From assembly GCA_001592145.1 (NCBI GenBank), contig BCWJ01000004.1, forward strand, positions 62,001 to 126,000: a stretch of DNA of 64,000 nt, written 5' to 3'. Below the pieces are notes generated by a model. The model had not been told where the DNA came from and ran no database searches. It saw only the letters and a list, made by a program, of their open reading frames with translations. The DNA comes from Xylanimicrobium pachnodae JCM 13526 = NBRC 107786 (GTDB lineage Bacteria > Actinomycetota > Actinomycetes > Actinomycetales > Cellulomonadaceae). Both the position numbers and the translations under genes were made by a program. Positions 26,051-34,931 of the stretch are shown in pieces; position 1 is the first letter of the stretch, and every line of letters begins with the position of its first letter.

Positions 26051-27886
26051 GTGACCGCGCACGTGACCACGAACCTGGGGCTCGTCCCCGCCCCGACCCG
26101 CGCCGTCTCGATCGACGGCACCGCGGCCCTCGCCACCACACACCCCGGCACCACACACCCCAGCACCACACTCCCCAGCGCCACACTCCCCAGCAGCGCG
26201 GCCGTCGGCGAGGTGGTCCTGAGCGACGGGGCGACGATCACCGTCGCCCCGCCTCTGGTCCCCGCGGTGCGCTGGTGGCGCCGCATCACCGACGAGGCGT
26301 TCGGGGTGATCTTCCGGGACGCCGACGGCGCCGCGCCGACACCCGCGACCGACGCCGACGTGACCTCCGCGGCCCGCGCCGTCGTGACCTTCGAGGTCGA
26401 CGCGGCGCTGCCCGCCGGCGGGTACCAGTTGACGGTGGACGCTGCCGCGGGCACCGTCGTCGTCGGCTGCGCGGACCTGGCCGGGGCGCACGCGGCGACG
26501 CAGACGCTGCGCGAGCTGGCCGGCCCGGCGGCGTTCCGGCGCGGCCCGGTGGGCACCCGGCTGGCGCTGCCCGGCTGCGAGGTGCGAGACGCACCGCGGT
26601 TCGCGTGGCGGGGCGTGCTGCTCGACGTCGCACGCCACTTCCTGCCCAAGGCCGACGTGCTGCGGTTCGTGGACCTCGCGGCCGCCCATCACCTCAACGT
26701 GCTCCAGCTCCACCTGACGGACGACCAGGGCTGGCGCGTCGCGATCGCGGCGTACCCACGGCTGACTCAGGTGGGCGCCTGGCGCCCCGAGTCCATGGTG
26801 GGCGACCGGCGCAGCGGGTCGATGGACGGCCGCCCGCACGGCGGGTTCTACTCGGCCGACGACCTGCGCGAGATCGTCGCCTACGCGCGCGAGCGCGGTG
26901 TGACGGTGGTCCCCGAGATCGAGGTGCCGGGCCACGCGGCCGCCGCGATCGCCGCCTACCCGGAGCTGGGGATGGGCGGCGGCGCGCCGCGCGTGTGGAC
27001 CACCTGGGGCATCAGCCCGGACATCCTGGACCCGTCGGAGGCGACGCTCGACTTCTTCCGCGGGGTGCTCGACGAGGTCTGCGCGATCTTCGACGGCCCG
27101 TACGTGGCGCTCGGCGGGGACGAGGTGCCCACCACGTCGTGGGCGGCCGCACCGCACGTCGTGGAGCGCGCGCTGGCGCTCGGCCTGCGTGCCGAGGACG
27201 GCGGCGCCGACGTCGGCCGCCTGCGCGGCTGGTTCATCGCGCGGCTCGCCGAGCACGTGCGCTCGCACGGGCGGCGCGCGGTGGTCTGGGACGAGGCGTT
27301 CGGTCCCGACCTGCCCGCCGACGTCATCGTCACGTCCTGGCGGGGCTGGGCGGTGGGCGCGCGAGCCATCGCCACCGGGCACGACGTCGTCATGGCCCCC
27401 GAGCAGGCCGTGTACCTCGATCACCGTCAGGCTCCCGGCGCCGACGAGCCGATCCCGATGGGCTTCGTGCACACCCTCCAGGACGTGCACGCCTTCGAGC
27501 CCTTCCCCGCGCAGCTGGCGGCGCCGTCGGGGCCCGGGAGGCTGCTGGGCGCGCAGGCGGAGCTGTGGACGGAGCACCTGGACTCGGCCCGGCGGGTGGA
27601 CTACGCGGCGTTCCCTCGGCTCGCGGCGTTCGCGGAGGCGGTGTGGACCGTGGGCCTGCCCGCGGACCGCGGCGCCGGGACGGCGGCGACCACCGAGTTC
27701 GTCGAGCGGCTGACACAGCACCACCTGCCCCGGCTCGACGCCGCGGGGGTCGAGTACCGGCCGCTCGCCGGGCCGCTGCCGTGGCAGACGTGGCCCGGGG
27801 TCCCGGGCATGCCCCGCGACCTGGACTCGGAGCTGGCCGCGGGTGGCTTCGAGGGCGTGGGCGGTTGGAACCCTGACCACGAATGA
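26051..27886 (+). CDS. Beta-N-acetylhexosaminidase (GH20), cytoplasmic
   Basis: 611 residues. Removes terminal beta-GlcNAc (or GalNAc) from oligosaccharides by substrate-assisted catalysis. N-terminal GH20b-like domain, then a barrel from about residue 185 (FAWRGVLLDVARHFLPK, HLTDDQGWRV, PEIEVPGHA) with the catalytic pair D357-E358 in ALGGDEVPT and the tryptophan-rich WTEHLD region near the end. No signal peptide, so it should act on imported chito-oligosaccharides. GTG start with AAGGAAG upstream, 11 bp after the deacylase stop: one operon. Residues about 29-48 are a Thr/Pro repeat. Confidence 0.94.
   Translation: MTAHVTTNLGLVPAPTRAVSIDGTAALATTHPGTTHPSTTLPSATLPSSAAVGEVVLSDGATITVAPPLVPAVRWWRRITDEAFGVIFRDADGAAPTPATDADVTSAARAVVTFEVDAALPAGGYQLTVDAAAGTVVVGCADLAGAHAATQTLRELAGPAAFRRGPVGTRLALPGCEVRDAPRFAWRGVLLDVARHFLPKADVLRFVDLAAAHHLNVLQLHLTDDQGWRVAIAAYPRLTQVGAWRPESMVGDRRSGSMDGRPHGGFYSADDLREIVAYARERGVTVVPEIEVPGHAAAAIAAYPELGMGGGAPRVWTTWGISPDILDPSEATLDFFRGVLDEVCAIFDGPYVALGGDEVPTTSWAAAPHVVERALALGLRAEDGGADVGRLRGWFIARLAEHVRSHGRRAVVWDEAFGPDLPADVIVTSWRGWAVGARAIATGHDVVMAPEQAVYLDHRQAPGADEPIPMGFVHTLQDVHAFEPFPAQLAAPSGPGRLLGAQAELWTEHLDSARRVDYAAFPRLAAFAEAVWTVGLPADRGAGTAATTEFVERLTQHHLPRLDAAGVEYRPLAGPLPWQTWPGVPGMPRDLDSELAAGGFEGVGGWNPDHE
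26135..26194. repeat. 15-bp in-frame tandem repeat in GH20 gene
   Basis: Four near-identical 15-bp units (first unit ACCACACACCCCGGC) encode TTHPG-like pentapeptides near the N-terminus of the hexosaminidase. The region is outside the catalytic domain. Confidence 0.85.
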
Positions 27887-27976
27887 GACGGCGTCTCAAT
27901 ACGTCGCCACCGGGGCGTTCACCGAGCGCCGCGGACGAGACGGGGTCTGGCTTTGCGACTGAGTCTCAGGCATAAT
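27884..27976 (+). promoter_or_regulatory. Promoter of acyl-CoA dehydrogenase operon with three related operator-like repeats
   Basis: TGAGACGGCGTCTCA (27884-27898) is a perfect 15-bp palindrome starting on the GH20 stop codon. A near copy, CGAGACGGGGTCTGG, is at 27936-27950, and a shorter CTGAGTCTCAG is at 27959-27969. The last lies inside a plausible promoter: TGGCTT (27948), 17 bp, CATAAT (27971). Repressor binding there would block RNA polymerase. Regulator not identified. Confidence 0.65.
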
Positions 27977-28020
27977 GGGGCCGTCGAGCGAGGAGGCTCG
28001 ACCTGACGAGAGGTGCAGCC

Positions 28021-29187
28021 ATGCAGCGTGACATCTACGACGAGGACCACGAAGCGTTCCGCGAGGTCGTCCGAGAGTTCGTCAAGCGGTACGTGTCGCC
28101 CGAGAAGGCGGCGCAGTGGGACCGCGACGGCGAGGTGGACCGCCCCACGATGTTGGCTGCCGCCGAGCACGGCCTGATCGGGCTCTCCGTCCCCGAGGAG
28201 TTCGGCGGCGCCGGGATGCTCATGGACTACCGCTTCCGGTCCGTGGTCAACGAGGAGCTCATCCGGTGCGGGCACGGTTCCGCGCTGGCCGGCGCGTTCG
28301 GCATCCACGACGACCTCGCCGTGCCCTACCTCGCCCACTTCGGCACCGACGCCCAGCAGCAGAAGTGGCTGCCGAAGATGGCCACGGCCGAGGTGCTCGG
28401 CGCGCTCGCCATGACCGAGCCCGGCGCTGGCTCCGACCTGCGCGGCGTGACCACGACCGCGAAGAAGGTGGACGGCGGCTACGTGGTCAACGGCGCCAAG
28501 ACGTTCATCTCCTCGGGCAAAACGGCCGACCTCGTCGTCACCTTCGTCAAGACGGGCGAGGGCAACCGGCCCGACGCGTTCAGCCTGATCCTGATCGAGG
28601 ACGGCATGGCCGGGTTCGACCACTCCAAGACGCTGCACAAGATGGGCTTCCCCGGCCACGACACCGCGGAGCTCACCTTCACCGACGTGTTCGTGCCCGA
28701 CGAGAACCTCATCGGCGGCGTCGAGGGCCTGGGCTTCATCCAGCTCATGAAGAACCTGCCGCTCGAACGCCTCTCGATCGGCGCGGTCGCCGCCGCGGTG
28801 GGCGAGGCCGCCCTGGAGTGGACGCTGGAGTACACCACGAGCCGCCAGGCGTTCGGCCATCCCGTCGTCGACTTCCAGAACACCCGGTTCCGCCTGGCGG
28901 AGATGGCGACGACGGTCGACGCGATGTGGGCGTTCACCGACCGCGCCATGAACCTGTACCGCCACGGCAAGCTGAGCGCCGACGAAGCCGCCAAGGTCAA
29001 GTTCTGGTGCACCGAGCGCGAGTGGGAGATCCTCGACCAGGGCGTCCAGCTCCACGGCGGCTACGGGTACATCACCGAGTACCCGATCGCCCGCGCGTTC
29101 CTCGACGCCCGCGTGCACCGCATCTACGGCGGCACCAACGAGGTGATGCGCGAGATCGTGGCGCGCAGCGTGACCGGCCGCAAGTAG
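28021..29187 (+). CDS. Acyl-CoA dehydrogenase
   Basis: 388-residue FAD enzyme that oxidises an acyl-CoA to the 2-enoyl-CoA. N-terminal helical domain, then the family signature AMTEPGAGSDLRG (about 130-142), the beta domain with NGAKTFISSG, and the C-terminal helical domain with RQAFG and the glutamate E374 in YGGTNEVMRE; a second candidate catalytic Glu lies in NLPLERLSIG, as in long-chain/isovaleryl enzymes. Chain length preference is unclear. First gene of an operon with etfB, etfA and a cytochrome, its electron acceptors. Confidence 0.95.
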   Translation: MQRDIYDEDHEAFREVVREFVKRYVSPEKAAQWDRDGEVDRPTMLAAAEHGLIGLSVPEEFGGAGMLMDYRFRSVVNEELIRCGHGSALAGAFGIHDDLAVPYLAHFGTDAQQQKWLPKMATAEVLGALAMTEPGAGSDLRGVTTTAKKVDGGYVVNGAKTFISSGKTADLVVTFVKTGEGNRPDAFSLILIEDGMAGFDHSKTLHKMGFPGHDTAELTFTDVFVPDENLIGGVEGLGFIQLMKNLPLERLSIGAVAAAVGEAALEWTLEYTTSRQAFGHPVVDFQNTRFRLAEMATTVDAMWAFTDRAMNLYRHGKLSADEAAKVKFWCTEREWEILDQGVQLHGGYGYITEYPIARAFLDARVHRIYGGTNEVMREIVARSVTGRK

Positions 29188-29224
29188 CCCCACAGTTCGA
29201 GATACCGGAGAGTCGAGGTCAGGC

Positions 29225-30016
29225 ATGAGGATCGTCGTCCTGGTCAAGGAGGTCCCGGACACCTACGGCGAGCGCACGCTCCACCTGGAGACGGGCCTCG
29301 CCGAGCGGGCCACCTCCGACAACGTCGTCGACGAGATCGGTGAGCGCGCCCTGGAGGTCGCGCTCACCTACGCCGACGCCCACCCCGGGACCGAGGTCCA
29401 CGTGCTGACGGTCGCCCCCGCGGGGGCGACCACCTCGGTGCGCAAATGTCTGGCCCTGGGCGCGGCTGCGGCGACCCACGTGGCCGACGAGGGGCTCGTG
29501 GGCGCCGACCTGGGCCTGACCGCGCAGGTGCTCGCCGCGGCGCTCGGCCGCATCGGGTACGACCTGGTGCTCGCCGGCAACCAGTCCACCGACTCCATGG
29601 CGGGCGTGCTCCCGGCCATGCTGGCCGAGCACCTGGGCGTCCCGAACGCCACCAACCTCGCGGACGTGACGATCGAGGAGTCCGGCATCTCCGGCACCCG
29701 GGTCACCGACGACGGCACCGTCCAGGTGAGCGCGCCGCTGCCCGCCGTGGTCTCCGTCACCGAGTCCCTGCCCGACGCCCGCATGGCGAACTTCAAGGGA
29801 ATCATGGCGGCCAAGAAGAAGCCCCTGGAGGTGCTCACCCTGGTCGATCTGGGCCTCGGCGACCTGGGCCTGGACGGCGGGGACCTGACGACCGCGCGGT
29901 CGATCATGCTCGCGGTCGAGGCGCGCCCGCCGCGCACCGCCGGGGTCACCATCACCGACGACGGCGACGCGGGCGTGCGGCTTGCCGCGTTCCTCGCCGA
30001 GAACCACCTGCTCTAG
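29225..30016 (+). CDS. etfB: Electron transfer flavoprotein beta subunit
   Basis: 263-residue small subunit, binding AMP structurally. [16 protein letters not shown] start, conserved nucleotide-loop region [18 protein letters not shown], and the recognition-loop region [20 protein letters not shown] that docks acyl-CoA dehydrogenases. It follows the dehydrogenase by 37 bp and precedes etfA by 14 bp. Confidence 0.96.
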   Translation: MRIVVLVKEVPDTYGERTLHLETGLAERATSDNVVDEIGERALEVALTYADAHPGTEVHVLTVAPAGATTSVRKCLALGAAAATHVADEGLVGADLGLTAQVLAAALGRIGYDLVLAGNQSTDSMAGVLPAMLAEHLGVPNATNLADVTIEESGISGTRVTDDGTVQVSAPLPAVVSVTESLPDARMANFKGIMAAKKKPLEVLTLVDLGLGDLGLDGGDLTTARSIMLAVEARPPRTAGVTITDDGDAGVRLAAFLAENHLL

Positions 30017-30030
30017 AGACGGGACCGACG

Positions 30031-30993
30031 ATGACCCCCGCACCCGATCCCATCCTCGTGCTGCTCGACACCACACCCGACGGGGGCCTCGCCAGGTCCG
30101 CCGCCGCGCTGCTCGGCGCCGCCGCCGGCGTCGGCACGCCGGTCGCGCTCGTCCTGGGCGACGACGACGCCGCGAAGGCCGCCGCGGACCTCGGCGCCGT
30201 GACCGTGCTGCAGGCACCCCCAGCGACCACCGTCTCCGTGAGCGCCGCCGACGCGCTCGTCGCCGCGGCGGAGCTCGTGCACCCCGACGCGATCCTGACC
30301 GCCCACTCCGTCGACGGACGCGAGGCCGCCGCCCGCTACGCCGTCCGGGCGCGGGCCGGGCTCGCCACCGACGCGATCGGCGTCGCACGCGACGAGCAGG
30401 GCGTCATCGCCCGGCACTCCGCGTATGGCGGCGCCTACACCGTCACGTCCGCCGTCACCCACGGCGCACCCGTGATCACCGTGCGCCACGGCGCCGTCGA
30501 CGCCCGGGCGACGCCGCAGCCGCCCGACGTCGTCGCGCTCGACGTGCCCGCCAGCGGCGTCCCTGCCGCTGGCATCGGTGCCGTCAGCGCGGTACCCCGC
30601 AGCGCCGGGCGGCCCGACCTCAGCGGCGCACGCATCGTGGTCGCGGGCGGGCGCGGGCTCGGTGCGCAGGAGAAGTTCGCGCTCGTCGAAGAGCTGGCCG
30701 ACGCGCTGGGGGCGGCCGTGGGCGCCTCCCGCGCCGCCGTGGACGCCGGGTGGGTACCGCACTCGTTCCAGGTGGGGCAGACCGGCGTGCAGGTGTCCCC
30801 CCAGCTCTACGTCGCCCTCGGCATCTCGGGGGCCATCCAGCACCTGGCCGGGATGCAGACGTCCCAGACCATCGTCGCCGTCAACAAGGACGCCGACGCA
30901 CCCATCTTCGCCGTCGCCGACTTCGGCGTCGTCGGCGACGTGTTCACCGTGGTGCCGCAGCTCATCGACGCGATCGCGAAGGCGAGGGCCTGA
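30031..30993 (+). CDS. etfA: Electron transfer flavoprotein alpha subunit
   Basis: 320-residue large subunit. The C-terminal FAD domain is complete: [72 protein letters not shown] and [13 protein letters not shown] at 30031. Two bases separate its stop from the next start, so the cytochrome downstream is very likely translated with it. Confidence 0.96.
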   Translation: MTPAPDPILVLLDTTPDGGLARSAAALLGAAAGVGTPVALVLGDDDAAKAAADLGAVTVLQAPPATTVSVSAADALVAAAELVHPDAILTAHSVDGREAAARYAVRARAGLATDAIGVARDEQGVIARHSAYGGAYTVTSAVTHGAPVITVRHGAVDARATPQPPDVVALDVPASGVPAAGIGAVSAVPRSAGRPDLSGARIVVAGGRGLGAQEKFALVEELADALGAAVGASRAAVDAGWVPHSFQVGQTGVQVSPQLYVALGISGAIQHLAGMQTSQTIVAVNKDADAPIFAVADFGVVGDVFTVVPQLIDAIAKARA

Positions 30994-30995
30994 CC

Positions 30996-32408
30996 GTGGC
31001 GCTCGCACCCGGGATCCGTCAGGGCCTGCCCCGCCGACCGGGCGGGCCGCCGTGGCCCGACGTCGCCGCTGGTGTCCCGGTCACCCCCGCGGCCGCCGCC
31101 ACCCACCGGGTGGCCGTGCCCGTCGAGACCACGCCGGCCGCTCCCGTGGTCGAGGCCGTCGACGCTGCCCCCGTCGGCCCCCCCGTCGGCCCCCCCGTCA
31201 CCACGCCCGCCACCACACTCGCCGCCGCCACCGCCACCGCCACCGTTGCCGTGCGCCGCGGCCTGCCCCGCACCCCGGGCGGCGACCCGTGGCCACCGGC
31301 CGGGACCGTCACCGTCCGCCGTGCCGCACCGCCGGTGGTCGAGCCCGTCGACGCCGCACCCCCGGCCCCGGTGAATGCCGCGCCGTCGTCGCACAGCACG
31401 CTCCCCGTGGACGCCGCGCCGTCGTCGGACAGCACGCTCCCCGTGGACGCCGCGCCGTCGTCGGACGTGACGCCCCCGGCGGGGACGACGACGCGGCGTG
31501 AGCCGCGGCGGATCCGCAGCCGCACGCTGGGCGCCTGGTCCTGGCTGGCGACGCGCTGGGGGGCGGCTGCCGTCGCCGCGGCGGGCCTGATCATCCTGGC
31601 CGCACGCGGCGTCACGACGCTGCCCGGTGTGCCCGGGTTCCTGGAGCGCTACCCGGGCACCTACCCGCTGCCGGAGACCGCACCCGTCGGGTTCCCGCTG
31701 TGGGCGAACTGGATGCACTACCTGAACTTCTTCTTCCTGGTGCTGATCGTGCGCACGGGCCTCCAGGTGCGCCACGAGCGCAAGCCGGCCGCCTACTGGA
31801 CGCCCACGAAGGGGGGCACCAAGATCAGCCTGGCCGCGTGGCTGCACACCGCCGTCGACGTGCTCTGGCTCGCCAACGGTCTCGCGTTCGGCGTCCTGCT
31901 GTTCGCCACCGGGCAGTGGGCCCGGATCGTGCCGACGTCGCTTGAGGTCTTCCCCAACGCGGCGTCCGCGCTGCTGCAGTACCTGACGATGGACTGGCCG
32001 GACGAGCAGGGGTGGGTGGCGTTCAACAGCCTCCAGCAGCTCATGTACTTCCTGGTGGTGTTCGTCGCGGCCCCGCTCGCCGCCCTCACGGGGGTGCGGA
32101 TGAGCCGGTGGTGGCCGCAGCGCGCGGAGCGGCTGAACCGGCTCTACCCCGCTCCCCTGGCCCGCGCCGTGCACTTCCCGACCATGGTGTTCTTCGTGCT
32201 GTTCGTCGTGGTGCACGTGTTCCTCGTGTTCGCCACGGGCGCGCGGCGCAACCTCAACCACATGTTCGGGGCCAACGACACCGTGACCTGGGGCGGGGTC
32301 GCATGGTTCACGCTCGGGCTCGCCGTCGTCCTCGGCGCCGTGGCCGCCGTCCGGCCGCTCGTCGTCGCGCCGGTCGCATCGCTGTTCGGGAAGGTCAGCA
32401 GCCGCTGA
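30996..32408 (+). CDS. Cytochrome b561-like membrane protein linked to EtfBA
   Basis: 470 residues. The first about 185 are soluble, Ala/Pro-rich and contain the motif GLPRxPGGxPWP twice (near residues 10 and 88) plus a 12-residue repeat. The C-terminal half has about six hydrophobic helices with histidines suited to haem b: [32 protein letters not shown] and [10 protein letters not shown]. It resembles cytochrome b/b6-domain proteins. Immediate coupling to etfA suggests that it takes electrons from EtfBA to the quinone pool. That role is inference; a separate EtfQO- or EtfD-like protein may exist elsewhere. Confidence 0.8.
   Translation: MALAPGIRQGLPRRPGGPPWPDVAAGVPVTPAAAATHRVAVPVETTPAAPVVEAVDAAPVGPPVGPPVTTPATTLAAATATATVAVRRGLPRTPGGDPWPPAGTVTVRRAAPPVVEPVDAAPPAPVNAAPSSHSTLPVDAAPSSDSTLPVDAAPSSDVTPPAGTTTRREPRRIRSRTLGAWSWLATRWGAAAVAAAGLIILAARGVTTLPGVPGFLERYPGTYPLPETAPVGFPLWANWMHYLNFFFLVLIVRTGLQVRHERKPAAYWTPTKGGTKISLAAWLHTAVDVLWLANGLAFGVLLFATGQWARIVPTSLEVFPNAASALLQYLTMDWPDEQGWVAFNSLQQLMYFLVVFVAAPLAALTGVRMSRWWPQRAERLNRLYPAPLARAVHFPTMVFFVLFVVVHVFLVFATGARRNLNHMFGANDTVTWGGVAWFTLGLAVVLGAVAAVRPLVVAPVASLFGKVSSR
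31377..31484. repeat. 36-bp in-frame tandem repeat in cytochrome gene
   Basis: Units begin at 31377, 31413 and 31449; the first two are almost identical and the third diverges after about 20 bp. They encode AAPSSxSTLPVD repeats in the linker before the membrane domain. Confidence 0.85.
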
Positions 32409-32476
32409 CGGCGTCGTCGTCCTTCGCCACGACCCAGACCGGCCACCACGCAATCCGGCCAGCACGCACCTCGCAA

Positions 32477-32515
32477 CGCACGAGGGGCGGTCCGTGACGG
32501 ACCGCCCCTCGTGCG
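32477..32515. terminator. Strong bidirectional terminator between cytochrome gene and ssrA
   Basis: Perfect 19-nt arms (left arm begins CGCACGAGGGGCGG) with a 1-nt formal loop, so 3-5 nt in practice. It lies 68 bp after the plus-strand cytochrome stop and 16 bp beyond the 3' end of the minus-strand tmRNA, and can end both transcripts. Confidence 0.9.
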
Positions 32516-32530
32516 TGACAACTGGCGAAC

Positions 32531-32899
32531 TGGTGGAGCTGCAGGGAATCGAACCCTGGTCCGGTGACGCTTTTCCAGGACTTCTCCGGGCGCAGTCTGC
32601 TACGGCTTTTCTCGGCCCCCGCGCTGGCGCAGACTCCTTCGCGGACGGGCTCAGTCGCCTTGGGTGTCCCGCTGACCTAAGCGACCCAGGTCAGCGGCTG
32701 AGCTCTCTAGATGACGCGAGCTACCGGGTCGAGAGCGATCCCGGGCTCACGGACTTCGAAGCTCGCTCAGGCGGCGAGGGCGAAGTCGTTGCGCGTGTTA
32801 TCGGCAACTATAGGTTCGCAGGCATCGTTAACGAGATAAGCCTGCGTTCTCGGCCCGCTTCTCCTCGAAGCACGACCACCGTCGAAACCGATCAGCCCC
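32531..32899 (-). ncRNA. ssrA: Transfer-messenger RNA (tmRNA, ssrA)
   Basis: 369-nt tmRNA that rescues stalled ribosomes with SmpB. The 5' end GGGGCTGATCGGTTTCGAC and the 3' end ending in AGCTCCACCA pair as a tRNA-like acceptor stem, with CCA encoded; the T-arm GGTTCGATTCC is present. The tag reading frame, 32805 down to 32767, encodes ADNTRNDFALAA and a TGA stop, a typical actinobacterial proteolysis tag ending in ALAA. The open frames crossing this region are not genes. smpB lies just upstream on the same strand. Confidence 0.97.
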
Positions 32900-32962
32900 A
32901 TGTGCAGTTGTCAATGAGCCCAGTCTACCGGCCCGTGGCAGGGCACGGCGACGGGCTTTCGC

Positions 32963-33496
32963 TCACGACAGAAGTTCGCGCTGGCGCATGGCGCGTTGCG
33001 CCTCGCGCATGTCCTGCTGCTCGCGCAGGGTCTGCCGCTTGTCGTACTCCTTCTTGCCGCGGGCGAGGGCGATCTCGACCTTGGCGCGGCCGTCCAGGAA
33101 GTACAGGGACAGCGGCACGATGGTGTGCCCCTTCTCAGCCACCTTGTGGCTCAGGCGCACGATCTCGTCCTTGTGCAGCAGCAGCTTGCGCTTGCGGCGC
33201 GGGGCGTGGTTGTTCCACGTGCCCTGGAAGTACTCCGGGATGTGCACACCCTCCAGCCACGCCTCGCCGCGGTCGATCAGCACGAACCCGTCCACGAGCG
33301 AGGCCCGACCCATCCGCAGTGCCTTGACCTCCGTGCCGGACAGCACGATGCCCGCCTCGAGCACGTCCTCGATCACGTAGTCGTGGCGCGCCTTCTTGTT
33401 GTTCGCCACCAGGGTGCGCACCGGCCCCATGTCCGCGGCCTTCGGCTTGGCCTTGGCCCACGCCTCAGCCACCTGCTTGGGCGCACCCTTCGCCAC
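32963..33496 (-). CDS. smpB: SsrA-binding protein SmpB
   Basis: 177-residue RNA-binding partner of tm[24 protein letters not shown] start, [17 protein letters not shown], the [20 protein letters not shown] core and the basic C-terminal tail ([14 protein letters not shown]) that occupies the ribosomal mRNA channel. The N-terminus is about 20 residues longer than in E. coli. GTG start with AAGGAG. Next to ssrA, as is common. Confidence 0.97.
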   Translation of the reverse strand: MAKGAPKQVAEAWAKAKPKAADMGPVRTLVANNKKARHDYVIEDVLEAGIVLSGTEVKALRMGRASLVDGFVLIDRGEAWLEGVHIPEYFQGTWNNHAPRRKRKLLLHKDEIVRLSHKVAEKGHTIVPLSLYFLDGRAKVEIALARGKKEYDKRQTLREQQDMREAQRAMRQRELLS

Positions 33497-33562
33497 TGCT
33501 GCTCCTTCGTCCTGTCCCGGCCCCGTCCGGACCGGCCTCCCAGAATACGGGGCGACGGTCGG

Positions 33563-34930
33563 TCAGGGCAGCCAGGGCACCGGGTTCGTGGCCGTGCCGT
33601 TGACGTACAGCTCGAAGTGCAGGTGCGGGCCGGTGATGCGCCCCGTGCCCCCCGAGTAGCCGATGATCTGCCCCTGCTCCACCCACTGGCCCACCTGGGC
33701 TCGCCCGGCGTCCGCCATGTGCAGGTAGCGGGTCTGCACGTTCTGCCCCTGGTAGACGCCGTGGTTGATGCGGACGTTGCAGCCCGGTGCGACCTCGCAG
33801 CGCGAGTACACGACCTCACCGCTCTGCGCCGCCCGGATGGGCGCCCCGAGCGGTGCCCGGAAGTCCGCCCCCGCGTGCAGCATCCACACGTGGTAGGTGG
33901 GGCTCAGCCGCCACCCGAAGTTGCTCGTGACGTACGTCGACGCCGTCGGCCAGGCCAGGAACTTGCCCGACGTCGGCGCGCTCCCGCCACCGCCGCCGCC
34001 ACCGGCTCCGCCCCCGCTGCCCGTGGCGGGCTTGGACGCTGCTTCCTTGGCCCGCTGCGCGGCGATCTCGGCATCCCGGGCGGCCTGCTTCTTCAGGAGG
34101 CTCTTGATCTCGGCCTCCGTCTTCGTGACGTCCTCCTTGGTCGCCTCGATCTCCTGCATCGTCGTGTCGCGCTGCGCCTCGATCGTCGCGTTGAGCCGCT
34201 CCTGCTTGGCGATGAGGTCCTTGACCTCCTGCTCCCGGTCCTTGGCGACCTGCTCCGCCGCGCGGGCCTGCTCCACCTTGGCGTCCGCGGCGGCCTTGAG
34301 CTGGGTGATCTGCTCCTGGATCGCGGCCAGCCGCGCCTCCTGGTTCAGGGCCAGCGCCTCCGCGTCCTGCAACGCCGTGAGCGAGCGCTCCTGCGAACGT
34401 GCCGCCGACGACGACACGGCGTACTCGGCCAGGAAGTCCTTGGTGGACTGCGCACCCGTGACCAGCCCGAACGCGGACACGTCGCCCTGGCCGCGCGCAG
34501 CCTCCCGGGCCATCTGCGCGATGTCCGCCCGGGCCGCCTCCACCTTGCCGGCCCCCGCGTCGAGCTGCGCCGACACCGCGGCCTCCTGGTCCTGCGCGTC
34601 CTGCAGGCGCTGCGCCAGGAGCTCCGCCTCGCGCTGCGCCGACTGGACGTCCGCCTGCGCGCGCGCCAGCTCCGCCTGCGCGACCGGAAGGCGGGTCCGG
34701 ACGTCGTCCAGGTCCAGGGCAGCCTGCCTGAGCTTCGCGTTCGTCTCGTCGAGGCTCGCTTCCAGCGTGGCGCGCTCCGCCTTGCGCTGCTCCGCCGCAC
34801 TGCGTGCTGCGGCGAGCCGGTCGTCGATGTCGTCAGCGGCGGCGCTCTGGCCGACCCCGATCCCGATCGTCACGACCAGGGCCGCGGCCACCAGGCCCCG
34901 GACCGTCTTCGTCAGCGTACGTACCCTCAT
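33563..34930 (-). CDS. Secreted M23 peptidase with coiled coil (EnvC-like)
   Basis: 455 residues. Signal peptide (VRGLVAAALVVTIGIGVGQSAAA), long coiled coil about residues 35-295 rich in Ala/Glu/Gln, a Gly-rich linker, and a C-terminal LytM/M23 domain from about 330 with zinc motifs HAGADFRAP (HxxxD) and GPHLHFEL (HxH). It starts one base after the ftsX stop. This architecture and position match FtsEX-controlled cell-wall hydrolases or their activators (EnvC in E. coli; mycobacteria use the NlpC/P60 enzyme RipC). All zinc ligands seem present, so it may be an active endopeptidase. Confidence 0.92.
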   Translation of the reverse strand: MRVRTLTKTVRGLVAAALVVTIGIGVGQSAAADDIDDRLAAARSAAEQRKAERATLEASLDETNAKLRQAALDLDDVRTRLPVAQAELARAQADVQSAQREAELLAQRLQDAQDQEAAVSAQLDAGAGKVEAARADIAQMAREAARGQGDVSAFGLVTGAQSTKDFLAEYAVSSSAARSQERSLTALQDAEALALNQEARLAAIQEQITQLKAAADAKVEQARAAEQVAKDREQEVKDLIAKQERLNATIEAQRDTTMQEIEATKEDVTKTEAEIKSLLKKQAARDAEIAAQRAKEAASKPATGSGGGAGGGGGGGSAPTSGKFLAWPTASTYVTSNFGWRLSPTYHVWMLHAGADFRAPLGAPIRAAQSGEVVYSRCEVAPGCNVRINHGVYQGQNVQTRYLHMADAGRAQVGQWVEQGQIIGYSGGTGRITGPHLHFELYVNGTATNPVPWLP

Positions 34931-34931
34931 C

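Noticed and set aside
32494-33327. 277-codon plus-strand frame across the tmRNA
   Set aside because: The region is a clear tmRNA on the minus strand followed by smpB; the frame is incidental.
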